Numbered from the stretch's first letter, positions 1 through 6,773 are shown. The stretch: DNA of 7,675 nucleotides from Candidatus Dadabacteria bacterium (GCA_030624695.1 JAUXJP010000040.1:1-7675), one strand, 5' to 3'. Notes: generated from the sequence alone by a model not told the origin. A program made the numbers and translations.

Positions 1-1119
1 AAGCACTTCGCCCCTGCCTTCTTCAACAAGTGCTATATTAGCAACTCCACCTATATGAAGCATACTGAGTATTTCGTTGGCAACTGCAAGCCTCACACTC
101 AAAGCACGGTCCACACCAATTGTCTCCAGCACATCAATGTAATCCGGATTTGTATAAAGCACTGTGGATCTTTTTACTCCAAGGTTTTTTGCAAGTAACG
201 CACTTAGTACATTTTCTTCATCATCGCCTGTAAGTGCTGCAAGGTAGTCAGCAGATTCCACGCCGGCTTCTTTCAGTGTATCCGCATCAGTTGCATCACC
301 TTTGAACACAGTTATTTCGGGTATTTCTTCAGCAACGAGCTCTGCTCTTTCCGGGTTATTTTCAATTAACTTTACAGATATATCGAGGTCAACAAATGTT
401 TTTGCAACCCTCCTTCCCAGCCTCCCGCCACCAATAATTATTGCGGTGTTAATTTTTTCAAATTTAAGGTTAAACAGTTTCTTCAATCTTTTAAGTACAG
501 CAGGGTCTCCAAGCGCGTATACATAGTCCCCGGCCCTTATCACAGTCTCACCGGAAGGTATTTGAATGCTGCCTCCACGGGCAATCCCCACAAAAATCCA
601 TGAGCTTGCAGGATCAAGGTCCTTAAGCTTTTTATCAACAATCTCCGTCCCTTCTTCAACCCTGAGTTTAAATAGTTCTACTTTACCATCTGCAAAAGTT
701 TCTGCTTTCCAGGCAAAAGGTGCACTTATCAGTATTGAAAGTTTTTCAGAGATAATTTCGCTTGGACTTATCAAAGAAATATTTTCATTATTCAGAAGTC
801 CCGGATACTCAATGTAAGTAGAATTTCTTATCCTGCAGATAATATTATTTAAATTAAGATTGTTGGCATAAAGGGTTGATAAAATATTTGTCCTGTCATC
901 ACCGGATACGGCTAGCAATACCTGGGACTCATCCAGCCCTGCCTGCTTGAGTATTTCCGGATTATCACCCTCACCGTAAATAGAAAGTACATCCAGGCTG
1001 TCCCTGATCTTATCGGATCTTTCCTTGTTGTTTTCAATTACAACAACATCATGGTCATTCGACAGCTCTCTGGCCAGAAATGATCCAACCTGTCCGGCTC
1101 CAATAATTACTATTCTCAT
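1..1119 (-). CDS. trkA: Trk system potassium uptake regulatory protein TrkA (3' end outside window)
   Basis: This is the cytoplasmic NAD(H)-binding regulatory subunit that gates the membrane K+ channel subunit TrkH/TrkG. Reading from the ATG at 1119-1117, 373 codons are open to the window edge. The family is about 450 residues, so the second RCK-C domain is mostly missing from view. The layout is the classic duplicated RCK pair. The first Rossmann domain has GAGQVG at residues 7-12 and an acidic E29 ending strand 2, followed by an RCK-C segment at about 140-215. A second Rossmann domain has GGGRLG at 230-235 and E253. The repeat GDD motifs at 73-75 and 298-300 fit the family. A weak Shine-Dalgarno (AGGCAGGG) lies 5 nt before the start and overlaps the stop of lgt, 11 bp upstream, so it is probably the next gene of the operon. 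No trkH is in the window; it may lie further left, as is common. Confidence 0.93.
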   Translation of the reverse strand, partial: MRIVIIGAGQVGSFLARELSNDHDVVVIENNKERSDKIRDSLDVLSIYGEGDNPEILKQAGLDESQVLLAVSGDDRTNILSTLYANNLNLNNIICRIRNSTYIEYPGLLNNENISLISPSEIISEKLSILISAPFAWKAETFADGKVELFKLRVEEGTEIVDKKLKDLDPASSWIFVGIARGGSIQIPSGETVIRAGDYVYALGDPAVLKRLKKLFNLKFEKINTAIIIGGGRLGRRVAKTFVDLDISVKLIENNPERAELVAEEIPEITVFKGDATDADTLKEAGVESADYLAALTGDDEENVLSALLAKNLGVKRSTVLYTNPDYIDVLETIGVDRALSVRLAVANEILSMLHIGGVANIALVEEGRGEVL

Positions 1120-1130
1120 ATTGTCCCTGC

Positions 1131-1889
1131 CTAAGCATTAACCTTATTATGTCTGGAATATATATAAATGAGCTTAAAAATACCAACAAATACAAGTACC
1201 AGCGAGATTAACTGTGCCTGTGAAAGCCCCTCAATAAAACTTGGTGTGGTATTTCTGATAAATTCAACAAGGAACCTTTCTGTTCCCAGCACTATTATTG
1301 TGATAGAGGTAAGCCAGCCAACCGGATTCTTTCTGTCTTTGATTTTCCATAATATAAAAAAGAAAATAAACATAAATATAGAGTCATATATCTGGGTAGG
1401 ATGGACTTCTAGTATAGTAGGAGGTGAACCGTTCGGGAAAGATACTGCCCATGGAAGGTCAGTCGGGACACCATAATCATCACCAACAAGAAAACATCCA
1501 ATTCTGCCTATTCCGTATGCAATTATTAGAGGGGCGGCACATAAATCCGTAAGATGCCAGAAGCTGATCTTTTTATAAATTGAAATAATGTAGATGCAAA
1601 TTAATGCACCTATAAAACCCCCGAGAAAAGTATAGCCGGAAGAAAGATAACGCATCGGATCATTAAAGACTTCGGAAAATGAGGCGTTCTGAAAAATGAA
1701 AAGCAACTTGGCACCGCCAAGGCCGCCTATTACGCTGCCTATCATCAAGACATCTGCCAGCACCCTGTCTTCACCTTTTTTTATAAGGTCTCTTTCACAT
1801 AATAAATATGCTGCAAAGAAAGAAATCAGAACCATAACAGAAAATGATGAAATTGAGACTGATCCGAACTTTATTAATGTGGGGTACAA
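1131..1889 (-). CDS. lgt: Prolipoprotein diacylglyceryl transferase Lgt (TTG start)
   Basis: Inner-membrane enzyme that moves diacylglycerol from phosphatidylglycerol onto the lipobox cysteine of prolipoproteins, the first step of lipoprotein maturation. The 252-residue length is usual (about 250-290), with about seven hydrophobic segments. Visible family motifs are the N-terminal MYPTL, GYTFLGGFIGA at 85-95, the signature GRIGCFLVGDDYG at 128-140, HPTQIYDS at 163-170 and R205 within ERFLVEFIR. R129 aligns with the essential E. coli R143. The Asn that follows in E. coli (N146) is Cys here (C132), a variant I recall from other lineages. The start is TTG at 1889-1887: a strong GGAGG sits 9 nt before it (1903-1899) and the encoded N-terminus matches the family, whereas the first in-frame ATG (codon 19) would cut into the first membrane segment. 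It lies 57 bp after recJ and 11 bp before trkA. Confidence 0.95.
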   Translation of the reverse strand: MYPTLIKFGSVSISSFSVMVLISFFAAYLLCERDLIKKGEDRVLADVLMIGSVIGGLGGAKLLFIFQNASFSEVFNDPMRYLSSGYTFLGGFIGALICIYIISIYKKISFWHLTDLCAAPLIIAYGIGRIGCFLVGDDYGVPTDLPWAVSFPNGSPPTILEVHPTQIYDSIFMFIFFFILWKIKDRKNPVGWLTSITIIVLGTERFLVEFIRNTTPSFIEGLSQAQLISLVLVFVGIFKLIYIYSRHNKVNA

Positions 1890-1898
1890 TTTTTTATT

Positions 1899-1903
1899 CC
1901 TCC
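1899..1903 (-). promoter_or_regulatory. Shine-Dalgarno GGAGG deciding the TTG start of lgt
   Basis: On the minus strand GGAGG is followed by nine A/T bases and then TTG. This is the clearest ribosome binding site in the window. It supports initiation at the non-ATG codon at 1889-1887 rather than at the internal ATG of codon 19. Confidence 0.8.
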
Positions 1904-1946
1904 GGGACGCTGATCCTTAATAAGTTAGAAAATATTTGAAGTTAAG

Positions 1947-3647
1947 TTATTGCCAGTAAACATCCTTTATATTAAATCTTATTTCTTTTTTCCCCTGCCA
2001 TTCATTAACCTGGGGACTGAAAACAATATCAACATATTCAGGCAATTTTACAATCTCTTTTAAATTAAACCATATACCGCTGTATGTTTTGCCATCTTTA
2101 GTAAAGGTTATACCCAAATGCTTATTTTTAAACACTTTTTGAGATTTAATATTTGCCGATTGAATTAAAAAGACGGGTTCATTATTTCCTATACCATATG
2201 GGGATAACCGCTCAATTTCATCTACAAGATCAAAGTTAATATCATCAAAATCTACTTTTATATCAATTTCTATTTTTTTACCTGTATCTTTTAAATTAAG
2301 CCTGGAAACTTTATCCGAGAATTTTTCACGGAACAGCTCAATCTTTTCTTCTTTTATTGTAATACCGGCGGCCATCTGGTGCCCCCCAAATGTCTCAAGA
2401 ATATCTTCCATGCTACTAAGTATTTTGTGCAGGTCCACACCATCTACACTTCTCCCGGAGCCCTTCCCTGTCCCATCTCCATCATTTGCAATAAGGAAAA
2501 CGGGTTTACCGTACATTTCACATATACGCGATGCTACGATACCTATTACCCCCTGGTGCCAGTTGGCAGACCCTAGAACGATTGCACTCATATTCTTATA
2601 TTCTGAAGAACTTTCTACAATGGCAATAGCCTCTTTAAGGATATTTTTTTCAATATTTTGCCTCTTTATATTTTCGTTATTAAGATCTTCAGCAATCTCT
2701 TTTGCTTTTTGTATATCCTCTGTAATAAGGAGTCGAACTGCTACGCCCGGATCATCAAGCCGGCCGGCAGCATTAATCCTGGGGCCAAGTTTAAACCCAA
2801 TATCAAATGAACTTAGCGGGCTGTGTATTCCACTCACTTCCTTTAACGCCCTTATCCCTGCACGTTTTGGCTTCTGCATTCTTTTGATTCCTTCTCTAAT
2901 AAAAATCCTGTTGGTATTTGTAACCGCGGCACAATCCGCAACTGTTCCCAATGCTACAAGGTCCAGAAAATCACCAAGATTTGGCTCATTATCCTTAAAA
3001 TGGCCATTGTCTCTAAGGTGGCGTCTGAACGCTATTGCAAAATTAAATATGACACCTACTCCGGCAATATCTTTATCAGGATAGTTGCAGCCTTTCTGAT
3101 TAGGATTTAGCACGGCTACAGCATCAGGCACTTTTTCAGGAGGAAGGTGATGGTCGGTAATAATAAAATCAATACCCAGGGACTTTGCATATTCCACTTC
3201 ATCATATGCGGTGATTCCGCAGTCGCAGGATATTATCAGGTCTGTTTTATTTTGATGAAGTTTGTCTACAGCACCTGTATTAATACCGTATCCTTCATGT
3301 ATTCTGTCTGGATTATAAGTAACTACTTCCATCCCCAGACTGGTTAAGAATTTATAGAAAAGTGATGTTGAAGTCACACCATCTACATCATAATCACCGT
3401 ATATAGCAATTTTATGATTACCATTTAGCGCTGTGTCAAGGCGCTCAACAGCTTTATCCATATCTTTCATCAAGTTTGGTGATGGCAGGTCAAAGAGCTT
3501 GGGGTTAAGGAATGCTTCTGCTTCTATTTCACTTTTTATTCCTCTGTTTATTAAAACCTGGGCGGTAATAGGATTAATACTCAGTCCTGCGGAAATATTG
3601 TCACTAAGCTTTTTATTTGGAGCAGCAAGTACCCAGTTTGATTTCAT
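1947..3647 (-). CDS. recJ: Single-stranded-DNA-specific exonuclease RecJ
   Basis: 5'-to-3' ssDNA exonuclease of the DHH phosphoesterase family, acting in RecF-pathway recombination, mismatch repair and base-excision repair. At 566 residues it is full length (E. coli about 577). Metal-binding motifs appear in order: DYDVDG at 85-90, DCG at 142-144, DHH at 165-167, and the Asp of TVAD at 238. Next come GPRINAAGRL at 288-297 and the DHHA1 part, with NWHQGVIGIVASR at 362-374, the substrate-binding SGRS at 397-400 and GGHQMAAG at 421-428. The last 110 residues or so form the RecJ OB domain. The ATG at 3647-3645 has only a weak, distant GAAGAG upstream. The aroQ stop is 5 bp away, so translation is probably coupled. 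All catalytic residues are present, and I see no truncation or fusion. Confidence 0.97.
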   Translation of the reverse strand: MKSNWVLAAPNKKLSDNISAGLSINPITAQVLINRGIKSEIEAEAFLNPKLFDLPSPNLMKDMDKAVERLDTALNGNHKIAIYGDYDVDGVTSTSLFYKFLTSLGMEVVTYNPDRIHEGYGINTGAVDKLHQNKTDLIISCDCGITAYDEVEYAKSLGIDFIITDHHLPPEKVPDAVAVLNPNQKGCNYPDKDIAGVGVIFNFAIAFRRHLRDNGHFKDNEPNLGDFLDLVALGTVADCAAVTNTNRIFIREGIKRMQKPKRAGIRALKEVSGIHSPLSSFDIGFKLGPRINAAGRLDDPGVAVRLLITEDIQKAKEIAEDLNNENIKRQNIEKNILKEAIAIVESSSEYKNMSAIVLGSANWHQGVIGIVASRICEMYGKPVFLIANDGDGTGKGSGRSVDGVDLHKILSSMEDILETFGGHQMAAGITIKEEKIELFREKFSDKVSRLNLKDTGKKIEIDIKVDFDDINFDLVDEIERLSPYGIGNNEPVFLIQSANIKSQKVFKNKHLGITFTKDGKTYSGIWFNLKEIVKLPEYVDIVFSPQVNEWQGKKEIRFNIKDVYWQ

Positions 3648-3652
3648 ATTTA

Positions 3653-4096
3653 TTAATGACTCTTCAGAGTTTCAAAAATTCCTCTCAGGCCAAGTACGTA
3701 ACTATTAATACCGAAACCGGATACAACTCCTACGGAAACTCCCGATACATAGGATTTATGCCTGAATTCCTCACGTTTAAATATGTTAGAAATATGTACT
3801 TCAACGGTTGTTATCCCGGTTGACAATAAAGCATCTCTTATAGCAACACTTGTATGGGTATATGCAGCAGGGTTTATAATAATCCCGTTAAATTTTTCAA
3901 ACGCATCCTGAATCTTACTTACAATCTCCCCCTCGGAATTAGACTGGAAAAATTCAAGCTGCAGGTCCTTACTAAGAATTGCCGACTCTTTTTCAAGAAC
4001 AGCATTAATATCTTCAAGTGTATTACTGCCGTATATATCCGGCTCTCTTTTTCCAAGAAAATTCAGGTTCGGTCCGTTTATAATTAATATTTTCAT
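3653..4096 (-). CDS. aroQ: 3-dehydroquinate dehydratase, type II
   Basis: Cytoplasmic dodecameric enzyme that dehydrates 3-dehydroquinate to 3-dehydroshikimate, step three of the shikimate pathway. The 147 residues match the type II family and not the unrelated type I AroD. Key parts are visible: NGPNLN at 7-12, the flexible-lid Arg R17 and catalytic Tyr Y22 (GKREPDIYG), QSNSEGE at 51-57, INPAAYTHTS at 74-83 with N75 and H81, the catalytic His in EVHISN at 99-104, and substrate-binding R112 in FRHKS. A good Shine-Dalgarno (AAGGA, 7 nt before the ATG) overlaps the stop codon of the upstream TPR gene. recJ starts 5 bp after this gene's stop. It is a lone shikimate gene within an operon of mixed function; no other aro gene is visible. 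Confidence 0.97.
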   Translation of the reverse strand: MKILIINGPNLNFLGKREPDIYGSNTLEDINAVLEKESAILSKDLQLEFFQSNSEGEIVSKIQDAFEKFNGIIINPAAYTHTSVAIRDALLSTGITTVEVHISNIFKREEFRHKSYVSGVSVGVVSGFGINSYVLGLRGIFETLKSH

Positions 4097-4103
4097 AAAT
4101 ATA

Positions 4104-4108
4104 TCCTT
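4104..4108 (-). promoter_or_regulatory. Shine-Dalgarno of aroQ overlapping the TPR-gene stop
   Basis: AAGGA on the minus strand lies 7 nt before the aroQ ATG and shares two bases with the TAA stop of the preceding gene (4109-4107). This arrangement is typical of translationally linked operon genes. Confidence 0.6.
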
Positions 4109-4778
4109 ACCCGTCTGACCTCACATCCAGACTTTTTAATTTTTCAATTCTTTCTATTATACTTTTATCTGCCGGATTAATTAAAAGTAGCTTATTATAA
4201 AGTTCAAGTGAATCTTTGTAATGTCCCTGTTCGTAATACAGCTCCGCCAATGTACTTGAAACAATATCTGACCCTTTACTATTACTAATATCCTTAACAT
4301 TTAGGACACTGGATTTAAAATCCGCATACTCATCAACCATATCCTTCAATTCTAAAGTTTGACTACCGGAAATTAACTCATTGAGGAATTCATTTAGCTC
4401 CTGGTTGTCAGGATGAAAAAAAAGTATATTTCTCGATATTTCCCCGACCCTATCTTCGTTACCCTCTGAGGTATAAATCTGGAGCAGTATTTTTGAGACA
4501 GCAATATTATCTGGTGCAAGTTTTATCACTTTTTCAAACTCTTTCTTGGCACTATCTATTAACCATCTTTCAAAATAAATTCTACCAAGTAGAAATCTGG
4601 CCGTGGTATTGTACTTATTATGCCTTAGGCCGTTTACAAGTACCTTTAGAGCCTTATCAGACTTTTTAAGTTTAAGTAACACCTCAGCTAAAAGAACAAA
4701 ACTGTTGGAAGCAGGGTCGTTTTGCAGCTGCTTATTGTACTTTTTTTCAAGACTCTCTAAATATTCACTATTGTTCAT
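4107..4778 (-). CDS. Tetratricopeptide-repeat protein of unknown role
   Basis: A 223-residue helical protein with no signal peptide or membrane segment, so probably cytoplasmic. TPR-like units can be drawn at about residues 24-55 (ending in a VLVNGL-type helix B), 58-91 (the best match, with LLGRIYFE, AKKEFEKVI and the closing P89), 92-125, and 172-205 (LAELYYEQGHYKDSLELY then NP). A more polar, possibly flexible stretch at about 137-170 separates the third and fourth units. TPR proteins are scaffolds for protein contacts, so no reaction can be assigned. It lies 41 bp after murJ and 10 bp before aroQ, in the same direction. The ATG at 4778-4776 has no clear Shine-Dalgarno. The position after murJ hints at envelope assembly, but that is inference only. 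Confidence 0.85.
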   Translation of the reverse strand: MNNSEYLESLEKKYNKQLQNDPASNSFVLLAEVLLKLKKSDKALKVLVNGLRHNKYNTTARFLLGRIYFERWLIDSAKKEFEKVIKLAPDNIAVSKILLQIYTSEGNEDRVGEISRNILFFHPDNQELNEFLNELISGSQTLELKDMVDEYADFKSSVLNVKDISNSKGSDIVSSTLAELYYEQGHYKDSLELYNKLLLINPADKSIIERIEKLKSLDVRSDG

Positions 4779-4819
4779 ATCAATTATATGATTTTATCAG
4801 TATTTGGGATTTAAAACCA

Positions 4820-6382
4820 TTATGTATTTATCTCTTTTCTTCTTAAAATACTTATTATATGATCTGCTTCTTTTACGTGCATTAATTTAGTAATACCAAA
4901 ATATATTATAAACGAAACCAGAATTATCCCTGTAAGGGCTGCAAAATTTGTAAGGGATTCATTATCGTTCCAATTAATATAGCCGGCAAGAAACCATGTA
5001 GAAACTCCCATAAGTAAAGCAACCGGGATGATACGGGTTAAGAAATTTATAAAGGGTTTAGTAAATAGCTGTTTTGTCCTCGAGTTAAGAATATAGAAAA
5101 GGAGAATGAAATTTATTATCGAGGATATTGAACTTGCAATAGCAAGTCCGAGTTGGTGCATGGAAAAATATATTCCTAGGACATAACCAAAGATAATGTT
5201 TACTATAAATGCCAGGAACGCAATCATTACAGGTGTTTTAGTGTCCTTTAATGCATAAAATGCAGGGACTGTAATCCTTAGCCCCCCTATTGCCCAAAGG
5301 CCGATTGCATAACCAAGTACTGCCTGTGCGGTATTCAGTACTGCGGCATCTGAGAATTCACCCCGCTGAAATAGTACTGTACACAGGGGTACCCGGAGTG
5401 CGATCAGCCCCATAAGTGAAGGTATAAGAATATAGAGCATCATCTGTAATGAAAACAGGTAGTCCTTTCTGAAAACGTCAAAGTTTTTGCTTGCCGCCTC
5501 GGCAGAGAGTTTAGGAAGCATCACTGTAGCAATAGATACAGCGATAATTCCAAGGGGAAATTCAATTAAACGTTCAGAGAAATAAAGATAGGTTATAGTG
5601 CCGTCAGGCATAAAAGATGCGTACTGAGTATTTACAAGGATATTAAAGTTGTAGACTGCAAGTCCAAATAGCTGTGGTGTCACAAGTATTATAAGTCCCT
5701 TTACCGCCGGATGTCGCAGGTTCTTTGAGAATCTAAATAGATAATTTTGTTTTATTAGGAAAGGAATATTTATCGCAAGCTGAATTACTCCTCCTATGAG
5801 TACTCCAACAGCCAGTGCCTTTATCGGATTATCAAACACATTATACAATGCGGCAATACTTCCTATGATTACCAGGTTGAAAAGGACCGGGGAAAAAGCA
5901 GGGGCAAAAAAATGTTTAAGCGTATTTAATACCCCCATGGATAGAGCTGCGAGAGAAATGAAAACAATATAGGGAAACATAATCCGGTTTAGTTCAACCG
6001 CAAGGTTAAATGTCTTTTCATCAAAACCGTAAGCAAACAGCTTTACTATAAAAGGTGAAAAGATAATTCCCAAAAAGGCGACAATGCAGATAACAAAAAA
6101 AAGGACAGTAAAAATTGAATTCACGGCTTTTTTTGCTTCCTCATATCCTTCATTCAGATACTCGGTAAAAATCGGGACAAAAGCAACTGTAATAGAGCCT
6201 TCTGCGAAAAGCCGTCTTAACAGGTTTGGTATTCTAAAAGCAACATAAAATGCATCAGTTTGGTAAGATGCTCCAAAAAAGTATGCAACAACCACGTCCC
6301 TCAGGTAGCCGATAAGCCTACTTACAAAAGTCAACAGCCCCACAAGGCCCCAGTTTTCTACAATCTTTTTATCTGTACTCAT
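4820..6382 (-). CDS. murJ: Lipid II flippase MurJ (MviN family)
   Basis: Inner-membrane MOP-superfamily flippase that exports lipid II for peptidoglycan assembly. The 520 residues and about 14 hydrophobic segments match the family (E. coli 511). The hallmark N-terminus is present: SRLIGYLRD with R22 and R28 (E. coli R18 and R24), TDAF with D43, and IPNLLRRLFAEGS at 51-63 with R56/R57. FSERLIEFPLG at 268-278 places R271 and E274 at the central-cavity positions of E. coli R270 and E273. The ATG at 6382-6380 overlaps the stop of the upstream small gene in an ATGA arrangement. There is no Shine-Dalgarno, so translation is probably coupled. It is the second gene of an operon divergent from mraZ-rsmH, joining lipid II export with the dcw region through a shared promoter region. 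Confidence 0.96.
   Translation of the reverse strand: MSTDKKIVENWGLVGLLTFVSRLIGYLRDVVVAYFFGASYQTDAFYVAFRIPNLLRRLFAEGSITVAFVPIFTEYLNEGYEEAKKAVNSIFTVLFFVICIVAFLGIIFSPFIVKLFAYGFDEKTFNLAVELNRIMFPYIVFISLAALSMGVLNTLKHFFAPAFSPVLFNLVIIGSIAALYNVFDNPIKALAVGVLIGGVIQLAINIPFLIKQNYLFRFSKNLRHPAVKGLIILVTPQLFGLAVYNFNILVNTQYASFMPDGTITYLYFSERLIEFPLGIIAVSIATVMLPKLSAEAASKNFDVFRKDYLFSLQMMLYILIPSLMGLIALRVPLCTVLFQRGEFSDAAVLNTAQAVLGYAIGLWAIGGLRITVPAFYALKDTKTPVMIAFLAFIVNIIFGYVLGIYFSMHQLGLAIASSISSIINFILLFYILNSRTKQLFTKPFINFLTRIIPVALLMGVSTWFLAGYINWNDNESLTNFAALTGIILVSFIIYFGITKLMHVKEADHIISILRRKEINT
6379..6382 (-). other. ATGA stop/start overlap between the DUF4911-like gene and murJ
   Basis: The minus-strand bases 6382-6379 read ATGA: ATG starts murJ and TGA ends the small gene. 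No ribosome binding site precedes this ATG, so re-initiation after the small gene is the likely route of murJ translation. Confidence 0.85.
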
Positions 6383-6597
6383 ACATTTTCAGAAAGATAA
6401 TCAAACTCTACGTCATCCGCTATAGATTCCAGAACTTTTTTTGAATCTTCAAGCAGATCATCAGTTGTAGCAATTCTCACTATATTTTCACTGGGATCTT
6501 CCGTACGGACCCACATTAAGTGTGAATATGTGCCAAGAAGTGATTGTAATAAAATATTCTGGCTTTTATATCTAAGTTTTATATATATTGAAGGCAT
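6379..6597 (-). CDS. Small DUF4911-like protein heading the murJ operon
   Basis: A 72-residue soluble protein. It resembles the short DUF4911 family from memory, which has no established function; the name is uncertain and the gene itself is well supported. The pattern read from the sequence is strand (IYIKLRY, 4-10), helix (about 12-27), strand (MWVRTED, 28-34), strand (NIVRIAT, 38-44), helix (about 47-60), strand (VEFDYL, 63-68). This beta-alpha-beta-beta-alpha-beta order is what ferredoxin-like or ACT-like folds show, so a small regulatory or ligand-binding role is conceivable. It is the first gene after the divergent region. Its TGA stop overlaps the murJ ATG, which ties its translation to the flippase. 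The Shine-Dalgarno is weak. Confidence 0.75.
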   Translation of the reverse strand: MPSIYIKLRYKSQNILLQSLLGTYSHLMWVRTEDPSENIVRIATTDDLLEDSKKVLESIADDVEFDYLSENV

Positions 6598-6624
6598 GTT
6601 TTATTCTTTTAAGTTCCCTAAATG

Positions 6625-6659
6625 ACTATACTTTTACTGGAATATTAAGGCTAATACAA
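6625..6659 (-). promoter_or_regulatory. Weak candidate promoter for the murJ operon
   Basis: Minus strand: TATAGT at 6630-6625 is a good -10 hexamer about 28 bp before the small gene's ATG, but no good -35 sits 16-18 bp upstream of it. TTGTAT at 6659-6654 is a fair -35 hexamer, yet it lies 23 bp away. With 17-bp spacing it pairs instead with TAAAAG at 6636-6631. A promoter must exist near here for the operon, but its exact position is not settled by the sequence. Confidence 0.3.
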
Positions 6660-6672
6660 AAAACTTAATATT
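6641..6672. repeat. Perfect 9-bp inverted repeat in the divergent region
   Basis: AATATTAAG at 6641-6649 is the exact reverse complement of CTTAATATT at 6664-6672, with a 14-nt loop. Allowing one bulged T (6673), the stem extends to GG/CC (6639-6640 with 6674-6675). There is no flanking T-run typical of a terminator. It lies between the two divergent transcription units and over the likely -35 zone of the murJ operon, so an operator is a reasonable guess. Confidence 0.5.
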
Positions 6673-6686
6673 TCCTTTAACTTACA

Positions 6687-6715
6687 TTGACATTTTAACC
6701 TAATTTTTATATAGT
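6687..6715 (+). promoter_or_regulatory. Near-consensus sigma-70 promoter for mraZ-rsmH
   Basis: TTGACA (6687-6692, 6/6 consensus), a 17-bp spacer, then TATAGT (6710-6715, 5/6). Transcription would begin near 6722, giving a leader of about 50 nt and starting just where the TGG repeats begin. This is the strongest promoter match I noticed in the non-coding DNA of the window. Confidence 0.75.
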
Positions 6716-6742
6716 TATCAAATGGCATAAAAGCTATATAAA
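6706..6742. repeat. Perfect 9-bp inverted repeat spanning the mraZ -10 box
   Basis: TTTATATAG at 6706-6714 is the exact reverse complement of CTATATAAA at 6734-6742, separated by 19 nt. The left arm covers most of the -10 hexamer and the right arm falls between the first two TGG repeats. Only the right arm would be in the mRNA from the proposed start, so any function would be as a DNA operator. AT-rich composition makes chance more likely. Confidence 0.4.
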
Positions 6743-6773
6743 TTGGCATAAAGTGGTATAATTTGGTTAACTA
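6723..6773 (+). promoter_or_regulatory. Putative MraZ operator: 10-bp-phased TGG repeats
   Basis: TGG-led units start at 6723 (TGGCATAAAA), 6744 (TGGCATAAAG), 6754 (TGGTATAATT) and 6764 (TGGTTAACTA). The last three are exactly 10 bp apart, and the first is 21 bp upstream, about two turns. Known MraZ operators are short TGG-type direct repeats at one-turn spacing just upstream of mraZ (TGGGN separated by 5 bp in E. coli). The match here is in spacing, position and TGG core, which supports MraZ autorepression. The last unit reaches the mraZ start codon. Confidence 0.7.
6754..6762 (+). promoter_or_regulatory. Possible extended -10 element inside the MraZ repeats
   Basis: TGGTATAAT fits the extended -10 form TGnTATAAT perfectly. 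It would start transcription around 6769, leaving only a few bases before the mraZ ATG at 6773, i.e. almost leaderless mRNA. No -35 accompanies it (CTATAT at the 17-bp position). It may simply be one operator repeat that resembles a promoter. Confidence 0.3.

Noticed and set aside
302..817. Two plus-strand reading frames opposite trkA
   Set aside because: They lie wholly inside the antisense of well-conserved TrkA sequence, have low-complexity Ser-rich translations and no supporting start context.
1890..1946. Possible terminator or promoter in the 57-bp recJ-lgt gap
   Set aside because: No stem-loop with a T-run and no paired promoter hexamers are visible. It contains only the lgt Shine-Dalgarno near its end.
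2410..3084. A 224-codon plus-strand reading frame opposite recJ
   Set aside because: It is antisense to the conserved DHH/DHHA1 coding region of recJ. Its translation is rich in Ser/Pro/Leu with no recognisable motif, as expected of a shadow frame.
4783..4788. TATAAT on the minus strand just before the TPR gene, as a possible internal promoter
   Set aside because: No -35 at 16-18 bp (AATCCC at 17 bp), and the transcript would start at or after the ATG. It is most likely chance in AT-rich DNA.
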